NCBI GenBank assembly: GCA_963678775.2
Contig: CAXXGR010000002.1
Coordinates: 1,116,001 to 1,180,000 of the forward strand
Length of the DNA stretch: 64,000 nt
Reading direction: 5' to 3'
Source of the DNA: JBFHIJ01 sp963678775
GTDB lineage: Bacteria; Bacteroidota; Ignavibacteria; Kapaibacteriales; UBA2268
Below the pieces are notes generated by a model, which saw only the letters and a program-made list of their open reading frames with translations, was not told the origin of the DNA and did not search any database. Shown piece by piece: positions 1-7,324 of this stretch (within the stretch, counting starts at the first letter, position 1; each line of letters starts with the position of its first letter). A program made the translations under genes and the position numbers.

Positions 1-206
1 CTTCCGAAACGGAAAATTTCAAAGTGTTTGCAAAAATGTATGATGCTACCAATCCGGCAGATGTTGCAAAAATTTTAGAACAGATCGACGAACGTGACGC
101 TGCAATCATCCTCAAGCTAATGCAAAAGAAAAAAGCTGGCAAGGTTCTTGAATCTATGACTCCTGAGAGTGCTGCTGCAATATTGCTATTGGGCAGTGAC
201 AATTAA
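1..206 (+). CDS. MotE/YlxF-like flagellar protein, C-terminal fragment
   Basis: The reading frame is open from the first bases of the window, so the start lies upstream and only about 67 C-terminal residues are visible. The tail contains ATNPADVAKILEQIDERDAA and a later MTPESAAAIL segment. This is the paired-helix pattern of the MgtE N-terminal/FliG-like fold used by MotE (YlxF) proteins, which chaperone the stator protein MotB. In Bacillus-type flagellar operons ylxF sits directly before fliK, and here the next gene is a fliK, which supports the call. The family also occurs in MgtE transporters, but the protein stops right after this domain and lies in a flagellar operon. Only the C-terminal piece can be judged. 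Confidence 0.7.
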   Translation, partial: SETENFKVFAKMYDATNPADVAKILEQIDERDAAIILKLMQKKKAGKVLESMTPESAAAILLLGSDN

Positions 207-239
207 TTAGGAATGTAGATTTATGTGCAAGGACGCACC

Positions 240-1637
240 ATGAAAATCTCCACTGAAAATAACAACAGAAACAATATTAGTAAAACTTCTGAAAATCGAT
301 ATGCTGAAGATGCCGCTATGGCTTTAGCCAGCATGGAGTCGGTTTTTAGTCAGGTTTTGAATAATATACAAACCGAAAAAGAATCAACTTCGAGCAAATC
401 AGCTAACACTGAAGATAAAGATATAAGTAGGAACACCAATACGTCTGAGAAAGAACAGTCTAAAAAGGTGGATAATAAAAGCATATCGGCTGATAATAAC
501 CCAAACACAACAGAAGAAACTACTGAGAATTCTAAAGATGTAAAAGTAGAAGACTCTAAAGAAAAAAAATCTGATTCCAAAGAAACATCAAAGATAGATT
601 CCAAGGAAACATCAAAGATAGATTCCAAGGAAACATCAAAGATAGATTCCAAGGAAACATCAAAGATAGATTTCAAAGAAACATCAAAGATAGATTCCAA
701 GGAAATATCAAAGATAGATTCCAAGGAAACATCAAAGATAGATTCAAAAGAAATATCAATGATAGATTCAAAAAAGATTGAAAAATCTGAGTCCTTACAG
801 ATTAAATCCAGCACGAGTCTTAGCTTTAAGTCTGATTCGGCAACGACTACTCAGCCAGCTGTAGATAAACATACAATCCAAGATCAAATGGACTTTGTAA
901 AAAAGTTTGAAAATACTAATATCAAAGTATCTGTCAAAAATGATACTTCAACGCTAATGAATGATATGCAGAATATGTTTATGGCTAATAATAGTGCGGC
1001 TAATATTGATAGTATGTCTGATAATGTACTAAAAAGTGCAGGTATAAAGGATCTTTTTGATGGTAAATCATTTGAACAGATAAAAGAAATCATGAATAAC
1101 TCTGGCTCCGGCTTTTCTGATATGCAAGGATTCAATTTTGAATTTAACGGACAAAAAGTATTAGAGAAAGCTAACAGCCTTAAATTAGATAAAGTTATAA
1201 GAACTCAGATAAAAGAGTTTGCTTCCAAGCTGACATCTTTGGTCAAAAATGTTCCCAATTCTACCAATGCAACTGCTAAGATGGTACTTCGTCCGGAATC
1301 TCTTGGCACTGTATTTGTAGATATTAGCTCAACTGATGGGGTAGTGAAGTTGAAAATTAAAGCTCAATCGCGTGAAGTGATTGATAAGTTAGAAGCCCAA
1401 ATAGCAGAGCTCAGGCAAAAACTCGAAAAGTCAGGTCTAATAGCTGATAATATTGAGTTTGCTCTCTACGAGGATGGAGAAAATGCTTTTAACAGCTTTG
1501 GTTATTCAAAAGAAAAACAGGACGAAATGGAAGCGCGAAAAGAATTCGTGCGCTCTTTTACCCAACTGTCAGCTGATGAAACTCAGGAAGAGCTTAAAAT
1601 CAGCAATAGTAATGGTATAATAGAGCAGTACATTTAA
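240..1637 (+). CDS. fliK: Flagellar hook-length control protein FliK
   Basis: About 465 residues. FliK is the secreted molecular ruler that stops hook growth and switches the flagellar export gate to filament proteins. The C-terminal part (about residues 330-420) has the Flg_hook domain signature, including MVLRPESLGTVFVDISS followed by an amphipathic helix rich in E, L and K. The N-terminal half is low-complexity, rich in Ser, Lys, Asp and Thr, as usual for the ruler part. It carries an eight-residue tandem repeat (KETSKIDS-type). An in-frame GTG lies at 225, but the ATG at 240 has AAGGA at 229-233 with a six-base spacer, so I place the start there. The gene lies between a MotE-like gene and flgD, the usual order. 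The repeat suggests strain-to-strain length variation. Confidence 0.88.
   Translation: MKISTENNNRNNISKTSENRYAEDAAMALASMESVFSQVLNNIQTEKESTSSKSANTEDKDISRNTNTSEKEQSKKVDNKSISADNNPNTTEETTENSKDVKVEDSKEKKSDSKETSKIDSKETSKIDSKETSKIDSKETSKIDFKETSKIDSKEISKIDSKETSKIDSKEISMIDSKKIEKSESLQIKSSTSLSFKSDSATTTQPAVDKHTIQDQMDFVKKFENTNIKVSVKNDTSTLMNDMQNMFMANNSAANIDSMSDNVLKSAGIKDLFDGKSFEQIKEIMNNSGSGFSDMQGFNFEFNGQKVLEKANSLKLDKVIRTQIKEFASKLTSLVKNVPNSTNATAKMVLRPESLGTVFVDISSTDGVVKLKIKAQSREVIDKLEAQIAELRQKLEKSGLIADNIEFALYEDGENAFNSFGYSKEKQDEMEARKEFVRSFTQLSADETQEELKISNSNGIIEQYI
574..765 (+). repeat. Eight tandem 24-bp units inside fliK
   Basis: Eight consecutive 24-base units, starting at 574, 598, 622, 646, 670, 694, 718 and 742, follow the pattern GATTCCAAGGAAACATCAAA plus GATA. 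A degenerate partial ninth follows. Units 2-4 are identical or nearly so; later units differ by a few bases (ACA to ATA, CCA to CAA). Each unit encodes eight residues of the DSKETSKI type, so copy-number change keeps the frame. The near identity of neighbouring units indicates recent slippage or unequal recombination. Confidence 0.95.
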
Positions 1638-1660
1638 CCCTTTCAACATGGAGGTTGCAA

Positions 1661-2350
1661 ATGACTCAGGGAGTAACCGGAACTACTTCAAGTGCATATA
1701 GCTCGCAGAGTAGTTCATCAGCTAACAGCGGTAGCGATGTTAGTAAAGATGAATTTTTGAAGCTACTCACGTATCAGCTTAAAGCACAAAACCCGTTGAA
1801 ACCATACGACAACCAAGAGTTTGCCTCTCAGTTGGCGCAATTCTCTCAATTGGAGATGCTCACTGATATACGCTCGATTATGGAAGAACAGTCGCAGGTA
1901 AATCTTTTGCTGACGCAAACGATGTCCAACACTGCTTTGCCTGGCATGATAGGAAAAAGCGCCAAGGCTTATACTGATGGTATATCCTTTGATGGTGAAA
2001 GTTCCGCACAGCTTGGCTATACATTGCCTTACTCCGCTTCATCCGGATCTATTTCAATATATAATGAAAACGGTAGCCTTATCAAAACTCTTGATTTGGA
2101 CAGCACTATGCTGCGCACCGGGGACAATACTATTGAGTGGGACGGTACCGATTCTGATGGAAACATCGCAGATGAAGGTATGTATAGTTTTGAAGCAAAT
2201 GTGGCAGATGGAGACGGTAAAAAAATATCGACCGAAACTTTTGTTAACGGAAAAATTGAAGCAGTTCGTTTTAAAACTGAAGGGACTGTGCTGGTTATTA
2301 ATGGTATGGAAATACCACTCGGAGATATATCAGCGGTTACTTCAAGCTAA
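1661..2350 (+). CDS. flgD: Flagellar hook capping protein FlgD
   Basis: About 229 residues. FlgD caps the growing hook and helps FlgE subunits assemble, and is lost when the hook is complete. The N-terminal family signature is clear: DEFLKLLTYQLKAQNPLKP, then QEFASQLAQFSQLEML. The C-terminal half carries the FlgD Ig-like/tudor region (DNTIEWDGTDSDGN), which normally forms the cap's beta-domains. A TTG at 1655 is in frame, but GGAGG at 1650-1654 is spaced six bases from the ATG at 1661, which is the better start. Position between fliK and flgE is standard. Confidence 0.93.
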   Translation: MTQGVTGTTSSAYSSQSSSSANSGSDVSKDEFLKLLTYQLKAQNPLKPYDNQEFASQLAQFSQLEMLTDIRSIMEEQSQVNLLLTQTMSNTALPGMIGKSAKAYTDGISFDGESSAQLGYTLPYSASSGSISIYNENGSLIKTLDLDSTMLRTGDNTIEWDGTDSDGNIADEGMYSFEANVADGDGKKISTETFVNGKIEAVRFKTEGTVLVINGMEIPLGDISAVTSS

Positions 2351-2374
2351 TTATTCTAAATGTAGGAGGCGTCG

Positions 2375-2764
2375 ATGATGGATATTGAAGGCGTCAGATT
2401 GCCGTTTGTTCCGGCAGGCGGTGTTCGTTCTCTTAAAACTCCGGTGCAACCGGGAAAAGTTTCAGATGGAAAAAGTACAGATTTTTACGATATATTTAGT
2501 AAAGAGCTGGAAAAGGTTAATTTCTCTTCGCATGCGCAATCGCGTATGGTTAGTCGAGAAATTAATTTATCGCCGACTGAGATGGAACAACTGGAATCAG
2601 CAATCGATAAGTTAGCTGCTAAAGGCGGTAAAGATTCTTTAGTAATGATGCAGGACAAATCATTTATTGTCAATGTGCCATCCAAAACAATCGTTACCGT
2701 TTTTGACAGCTCTCAGATGCGAGAAAATGTTTTTACTAATATTGACTCGGCTGTAATAGCCTAA
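2375..2764 (+). CDS. Small flagellar operon protein (TIGR02530-like)
   Basis: About 129 residues with no signal peptide or membrane segment. The C-terminal two thirds match my recollection of the TIGR02530 'flagellar operon protein' family: FSSHAQSRMVSREINLSPTE, a helix, GGKDSLVMMQDKSFIVNVPS and the closing ENVFTNIDSAVI. These proteins are found in flagellar operons of several phyla next to flgD and flgE, as here; their role is not established. AGGAGG at 2364-2369 lies five bases before ATG 2375 (eight before a second ATG at 2378), so either start is possible. Confidence 0.8.
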   Translation: MMDIEGVRLPFVPAGGVRSLKTPVQPGKVSDGKSTDFYDIFSKELEKVNFSSHAQSRMVSREINLSPTEMEQLESAIDKLAAKGGKDSLVMMQDKSFIVNVPSKTIVTVFDSSQMRENVFTNIDSAVIA

Positions 2765-2774
2765 GAGCGAGCAG

Positions 2775-2836
2775 GACTTAGCCTAAGTGAAAGGCGAGAT
2801 GCTCGAAAAGCCATGACTGACTGAAAGGCTTTTTCG
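2775..2836 (+). promoter_or_regulatory. Hairpins between the small flagellar gene and flgE
   Basis: The 96-base gap before flgE contains ACTTA/TAAGT (2775-2788, three-base loop). A second stem pairs CGAAAAGCC (2804-2812) with GGCTTTTTCG (2827-2836), with one bulge and a run of five T in the 3' arm. The second resembles an intrinsic terminator or attenuator. It ends 13 bases before the flgE Shine-Dalgarno, so it could partly terminate, process or stabilise the operon transcript ahead of the abundantly needed hook protein. Structure is read by eye; the function is inferred. Confidence 0.45.
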
Positions 2837-2860
2837 ATATAAATCAACAAGGAGGTTGAT

Positions 2861-4183
2861 ATGGGCTTAATAAGATCGCTGTCTATTGGAGCGAGTTCAT
2901 TAAAAACCCAGCAAAAAGGATTTGATGTAATTTCGAATAACTTAGCAAATGCAAATACTGTAGCTTATAAGTCAAATTCTGCTAATTTTGCAGAAGAGTT
3001 TAATCAGGTTTATAGCTATGGCAGAGGGCCCGGAGATACCGGAACATCCGCTGCAGGTGGTGTCAATCCGCTTCAGTATGGTCTAGGTGTTAAGTTAAGC
3101 TCAATCCAGCAAAACATGGGCCAAGGGGTTATAGAATCTACCAGTAGACCATTAGATATGGCGCTTCAGGGTGGAGGCTTTTTTGTATATAATCTTAATG
3201 GTCAAGACTTTTACTCTCGTGCAGGTGCTGTCACACAAGATAAATTAGGAAATCTTGTGGATAGCGGTACAGGTGCATACCTACAGGGATATAATGTCTC
3301 TGTGGATGCGAATGGCAGAACTAATAAGACATCTGAAGGTGCTAATATTTTGGATGCTTCGGTATCAAATCTGACAGTTTCACCGGATGTAGTTTCAGCT
3401 CCTAAGCAGACAGAAATTGTTACTTTAAAAGGTAATTTAAATTCTGAAGCTGACGAGGGAAATGTAAGAACTACCAGTATAGATATTTTAGATAATAACG
3501 GTGGTTCGCATAGTGTTAGTCTTACTTTTACTAAAAGTGCAACAGAAAATGAATATGGCGTAACAGCTAAGGTGGATGGCAGTGATATTGCCCTTGACTC
3601 ATCTACTATTACATTTAATGCTGATGGATCTCTAAGTACTCCATTGGAACTTAACATGACTGCGGCAGACTTAAATACTGCTGTAGGCAGTAATGTGTTT
3701 GACACCGGCACACCTAAAGATATAACTATAAAGCTTGCTGACACTAGTAATTTATTGCAAGGGCTAACTCAGTTTGCTCAGGCAGATTCTGCAACAGCTT
3801 CAACTCAGGATGGATATAAACCCGGCTCATTGTTAGGGTTGAGTGTGCAGGCTGATGGCAGGATTGTCGGTAGTTTCTCTAACGGGCAGGCAGAAGTGCT
3901 TGGTCAGGTAGTAGTAGCAAAGTTTACTAACGAAGACGGCTTAGTTAGAACCGGTAATAACTTTTACCAACCTTCATCAAATAGTGGCATGCCTGTAATC
4001 GGCACAGCAACTGAAACATTTTCATCTACAATGGTAGCTGGTCAATCTTTAGAGCAGTCCAATGTAGATATGACAGAAGAATTTACAGATATGATCTCTA
4101 CTCAACGTGCATTTGAGGCAGCATCGCGTACTATTTCAGTAAGTGATCAGCTACTGCAGGAAATCAATCAGCTAAAAAGATAA
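2861..4183 (+). CDS. flgE: Flagellar hook protein FlgE
   Basis: About 440 residues, typical for FlgE. This protein polymerises into the curved hook joining the rod to the filament. The N-terminal rod/hook motif is present (SLSIGASSLKTQQKGFDVIS then NNLANANTVAYKS), as is the C-terminal one (QSNVDMTEEFTDMISTQRAF, ending in a helical LLQEINQL tail). Between them lies the FlgE D1/D2 region, including GYKPGSLLGLSVQADGRI. AAGGAGG at 2849-2855 precedes the ATG with good spacing. It is the last recognisable flagellar gene of the run. Confidence 0.94.
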   Translation: MGLIRSLSIGASSLKTQQKGFDVISNNLANANTVAYKSNSANFAEEFNQVYSYGRGPGDTGTSAAGGVNPLQYGLGVKLSSIQQNMGQGVIESTSRPLDMALQGGGFFVYNLNGQDFYSRAGAVTQDKLGNLVDSGTGAYLQGYNVSVDANGRTNKTSEGANILDASVSNLTVSPDVVSAPKQTEIVTLKGNLNSEADEGNVRTTSIDILDNNGGSHSVSLTFTKSATENEYGVTAKVDGSDIALDSSTITFNADGSLSTPLELNMTAADLNTAVGSNVFDTGTPKDITIKLADTSNLLQGLTQFAQADSATASTQDGYKPGSLLGLSVQADGRIVGSFSNGQAEVLGQVVVAKFTNEDGLVRTGNNFYQPSSNSGMPVIGTATETFSSTMVAGQSLEQSNVDMTEEFTDMISTQRAFEAASRTISVSDQLLQEINQLKR

Positions 4184-4225
4184 TAGCTAATGTTTTTTGA
4201 GTGAGTAGTCGATGTAATATAAAAG

Positions 4226-4313
4226 TGTCAATCATCTAGGCAGGTGACAGACAGTCAGGGCAATATGTCCCTGATCCTCCATAATACGGGTGGTAGCAAT
4301 ACTGCCCGTTATT
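4226..4313 (+). other. Array of three hairpins after flgE, last one terminator-like
   Basis: The gap 4184-4481 has no supported gene. It holds three successive stem-loops: TGTCA 4226-4230 with TGACA 4245-4249; TCAGGG 4255-4260 with CCCTGA 4269-4274; and AATACGGG 4283-4290 with CCCGTTATT 4305-4313, followed by an A/T-rich stretch. The last is likely the terminator of the flagellar operon. The first two are not needed for termination, so the region could be a small RNA or a structured 3' UTR. I recognise no known riboswitch class in it. Confidence 0.45.
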
Positions 4314-4450
4314 TATATACTTTATCATATATTTTTGAAATGTACTAGCCCGTTTTTAGAATCACATGCTGTATATAAACCCAGCCATCAAATCAATCAA
4401 TTTTCTTTCTATATCTTTTCTTAGATACAAATAATAAGTATATTTGCTAA

Positions 4451-4458
4451 TATGTTTG
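4451..4458 (+). promoter_or_regulatory. Possible Bacteroidota-type -7 box upstream of rodA
   Basis: TATGTTTG matches the TAnnTTTG -7 element used by the primary sigma factor in Bacteroidota, 23 bases before the rodA ATG. No convincing TTTG -33 box at the usual spacing was found. In AT-rich DNA such an octamer also arises by chance. Confidence 0.3.
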
Positions 4459-4481
4459 ATTCACTCTATTAGAATAGATAA

Positions 4482-5732
4482 ATGGCAAAAGAAAATATAT
4501 TCCTATTAGATAAATCCAACCAGAGCTTCTTTGATTGGGCGACTTTTTTTATTTCCACTTCGTTGATTATATATGGCCTGATCTGTATCTATTCAGCTAC
4601 TTACGATTCGTCAATGAGTAGCTTTTTTGATAAGCAACTTATTTATGCCGGGCTGGGATTTGTAGTGATGCTTGCTATAGCTTTTTTACCTGAGACATGG
4701 CTAAAGTCATCTTCGTATCTTATATTTGGCTTGGCTATTCTTCTGTTGGCATCCTTGCCGTTTATTGGTTATTCGAGTCATGGTACTAAAGGTTGGATTC
4801 GACTTGCCGGATTCTCCTTGCAGCCTTCGGAGATTGCAAAGTTTGGTTTGATACTGGTGCTCGCAAAGCACCTTTCTCTCAAAGGTACTGATATTCAGTC
4901 TTTTAGGGATTTGGGGATTACGTTTTTACTTATGCTAATACCGGTCGGAATGATTATGGCACAACCTGATTTTGGTTCAGCTACGGTATTAGTTGTGTTG
5001 TTTGTAGGAGTAGTCTTTTGGGGTGGGTTTGATGCCTTTATTCTTTATACCTTGTTTTGTATACCGTTTATTATGATTATGTCTTGGATTTCTCCAATGA
5101 CCTATTATATCGGAACAAGTATCATGTCCGCAGGTATACTCTTTTTTAGGAGAAAATTTTATTGGACAATACTAGCTATTACTTTTTTCTTTGCTGTTGG
5201 CTACTATGGGCAACATTTTTATGAAGTACTTGAGCCACACCAGAAAAAAAGGATAGATACATTTATCAAACCGGATGCTGACCCTCGAGGTTCAGGTTAT
5301 AACGTTTTGCAGTCTATTCTTGCGGTAGGTAGTGGCGGACTTACGGGCAAAGGATATTTGCAAGGGACTCAAACTCAGCTGCGATATATCCCTATGCAAT
5401 GGACGGATTTTATTTTTTCTGTGCCGAATGAGGAATTTGGCTTTATAGGTGGTGCGTTGGCCATATTGCTTTATGTAGCTCTAATACTGAGAGCGATTAA
5501 AATCGCTTACGACACTGACAGTAAATTCTACTCTATAGCCTCCATAGGGGTTGCTACTGTGCTTTTTTACCATATTACTATCAACATAGGCATGGCAATC
5601 GGAATTATGCCTGTGATGGGGATACCTCTGCCTTTTATGAGTCAGGGAGGTACTGCGTTAATTATAAATATGGCAATGGTAGGTTTACTGCTGAATGCTA
5701 ACCGGCATTATAGAATGAAGAGATCATATTAA
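4482..5732 (+). CDS. rodA: Rod shape-determining protein RodA (SEDS glycosyltransferase)
   Basis: About 416 residues with roughly ten hydrophobic segments. RodA polymerises lipid II into glycan strands for side-wall growth, together with a class B PBP and MreB. SEDS family motifs are visible: GWIRLAGFSLQPSEIAKF, PDFGSA, then GSGYNVLQSILAVGSGGLTG and the C-terminal PNEEFGFIGG and GIPLPFMSQGG. FtsW has a similar fold, but the KGYLQGTQTQLRYIPMQWTD segment fits RodA better. No mreBCD or PBP2 gene is visible, so those may lie elsewhere. The nearest neighbour is pdxA, 71 bases downstream. Confidence 0.88.
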   Translation: MAKENIFLLDKSNQSFFDWATFFISTSLIIYGLICIYSATYDSSMSSFFDKQLIYAGLGFVVMLAIAFLPETWLKSSSYLIFGLAILLLASLPFIGYSSHGTKGWIRLAGFSLQPSEIAKFGLILVLAKHLSLKGTDIQSFRDLGITFLLMLIPVGMIMAQPDFGSATVLVVLFVGVVFWGGFDAFILYTLFCIPFIMIMSWISPMTYYIGTSIMSAGILFFRRKFYWTILAITFFFAVGYYGQHFYEVLEPHQKKRIDTFIKPDADPRGSGYNVLQSILAVGSGGLTGKGYLQGTQTQLRYIPMQWTDFIFSVPNEEFGFIGGALAILLYVALILRAIKIAYDTDSKFYSIASIGVATVLFYHITINIGMAIGIMPVMGIPLPFMSQGGTALIINMAMVGLLLNANRHYRMKRSY

Positions 5733-5803
5733 AATATGTTTTTTGGAAGTCTGAGATTGCCTTTTCTAAGACAAGTAAAGATAAACTATAAGAAGATAAT
5801 AAT

Positions 5804-6793
5804 ATGAAACTGGTTATTTCTCTTGGTGATCCAAATGGAATAGGGATTGAAATATTCATAAAAGCAGTGAAAGAGTTAAGTCAGGACTATTTAAATAAGA
5901 TAGATTTCTTTCTTGCAGGTAATTTGACTACGATTTCAAATTATATTTATAAGATGGGATATCTTTTGAAGTTTGATAAAGAAGGCTTTTATGTTAATGA
6001 CAAGTATATTCGAGTTATTAATGTGGGAGTAGATTCCCCTATAGAATTCAGCAAAATTACTCTATCTGCGGGCAAACTCTCTGCCGCTGCTGTTGAATAT
6101 GCTTTGCAGGAAACTATCAATAAAACTTTTGATGCAATGCTTACTTTGCCTGTTTCTAAGGAAAGTTTATACAAGGCAGGTTGGAAATACCCCGGACATA
6201 CTGAGATGTTAGCTGCAGGATGCAATGTTGAAAAACCGCTAATGATACTATGTACTCGAAACATGAGAGTAGCACTGGCTACCGTTCATATTCCTATTAC
6301 TAAAGTGCCTGAATCTATCAGTATAGATAGCTTATTGGAGCTTGCTACAATATTCAATTATACGTTGATTCATGATTATGGTATAGATAATCCAAAAATA
6401 GCTTTGCTGGGACTTAATCCTCATGCCGGTGAAAACGGTAACATCGGCAATGAAGAAGTAGATATTATCGAGCCTGCTATCAAGCAGATGAATGAAAATG
6501 GATTATCAGCAGAGGGAACTTTCCCGTCTGACGGTTTTTTTGCTCATGGTGCTTATAAAAACTATGACGGCATACTTGCTATGTATCATGACCAAGGTCT
6601 TATTCCACTTAAAATGGTAGCAAATGGTGCAGGTGTGAACGTTACCGCAGGACTACCTATAGTTAGAACTTCGCCGGACCACGGTACTGCTTTTGCTATT
6701 GCAGGAAAAGATATCGCTGACCACAGAAGCACTTTGGAAGCTATAGAGATGGCGTATGATTTTGTAAAGAATAGAAAAAGGATATTTGAATAA
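5804..6793 (+). CDS. pdxA: 4-hydroxythreonine-4-phosphate dehydrogenase PdxA
   Basis: 329 residues, the usual family length. PdxA oxidises 4-phosphohydroxy-L-threonine with NAD in the DXP-dependent pathway to pyridoxal phosphate. It opens with the family start SLGDPNGIGIEI. It carries GHTEMLA (metal-binding His), GLNPHAGENGNIGNEE, and AMYHDQGLIPLKM followed by GLPIVRTSPDHGTAFAIAG, all hallmark blocks with conserved His residues. AAGAAG lies upstream of the ATG. The stop overlaps the start of the next gene by one base, so the two are translationally coupled. Confidence 0.95.
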   Translation: MKLVISLGDPNGIGIEIFIKAVKELSQDYLNKIDFFLAGNLTTISNYIYKMGYLLKFDKEGFYVNDKYIRVINVGVDSPIEFSKITLSAGKLSAAAVEYALQETINKTFDAMLTLPVSKESLYKAGWKYPGHTEMLAAGCNVEKPLMILCTRNMRVALATVHIPITKVPESISIDSLLELATIFNYTLIHDYGIDNPKIALLGLNPHAGENGNIGNEEVDIIEPAIKQMNENGLSAEGTFPSDGFFAHGAYKNYDGILAMYHDQGLIPLKMVANGAGVNVTAGLPIVRTSPDHGTAFAIAGKDIADHRSTLEAIEMAYDFVKNRKRIFE

Positions 6794-7275
6794 TGGCAAA
6801 AGATAAATTTCCTGTAACTCCTGCAATCAGAATGCTCAAACAAAAAAAAGCTGATTACACTCCTTTTCAATATGAATACGAGGAAAAAGGCGGCACAGCT
6901 CAAACTGCTTCAGAGCTTTCTGTAGAAGAACATGCTGTTATAAAAACATTAGTCATTGATGGCGGTGAAAAAGATCCGTTTATTATTCTTATGCATGGCG
7001 ATAAAGAAGTTTCTATGAAAAATCTTGCCCGTGAACTTGAAATTAAAACAGCTCAGCCAGCAAGTATCGATAAGGCTTTGAAAGCAACAGGTTATCAATT
7101 TGGCGGAACAAGCCCTTTCGGCATAAAAAAACAGCTTAGAATCACTGCTGAAAAGACAATCTTCGATTTAGATTATATATATATTAACGGTGGAAAGCAA
7201 GGCTTCATTCTAAAAATGAAACCCCAGGTTTTAAAAGACATCTTTGATATTACAGAAGTGGAAGTTGCGATATAA
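6793..7275 (+). CDS. ybaK: YbaK/EbsC-type aminoacyl-tRNA deacylase
   Basis: 160 residues. YbaK proteins hydrolyse mischarged Cys-tRNA(Pro) in trans to keep proline codons accurate. The protein follows the family pattern: PVTPAIRMLKQKK at the start, the conserved catalytic-area lysine in VIKTLVI, the middle KEVSMKNLARELEIK segment, GYQFGGTSPFG, and the closing INGGKQGFILKMKP. The overlap with pdxA (TAATG) suggests one transcript. A related domain occurs in the ProRS editing insert, but the length and the GGTSPFG motif favour stand-alone YbaK. Confidence 0.88.
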   Translation: MAKDKFPVTPAIRMLKQKKADYTPFQYEYEEKGGTAQTASELSVEEHAVIKTLVIDGGEKDPFIILMHGDKEVSMKNLARELEIKTAQPASIDKALKATGYQFGGTSPFGIKKQLRITAEKTIFDLDYIYINGGKQGFILKMKPQVLKDIFDITEVEVAI

Positions 7276-7276
7276 A

Positions 7277-7308
7277 AAAAGGGTTATCTTCTACAAGACA
7301 ACCCTTTT
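7277..7308. terminator. Bidirectional terminator between convergent genes
   Basis: AAAAGGGTT (7277-7285) pairs with AACCCTTTT (7300-7308), and the stem extends inward with one mismatch to a four-base loop. A-runs on one side and T-runs on the other serve both the ybaK transcript and the convergent glycosyltransferase transcript. Confidence 0.85.
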
Positions 7309-7324
7309 CTACTGTAATATGTTT

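Noticed and set aside
574..765. CRISPR array
   Set aside because: The units are head-to-tail without spacers and are translated inside fliK. No CRISPR repeats or cas genes are visible in the window.
350..814. 154-codon open frame on the minus strand across the fliK repeat
   Set aside because: The 24-base repeat is a multiple of three, so it keeps other frames open. The protein is a repeat of the same few residues and lies antisense to a clear fliK.
3211..3744. 177-codon minus-strand frame inside flgE
   Set aside because: It lies wholly inside a confident flgE, has no ribosome site and no recognisable protein features.
4184..4481. Known riboswitch or SRP RNA after flgE
   Set aside because: The conserved cores of c-di-GMP, TPP and cobalamin riboswitches and the SRP RNA tetraloop region were not found.
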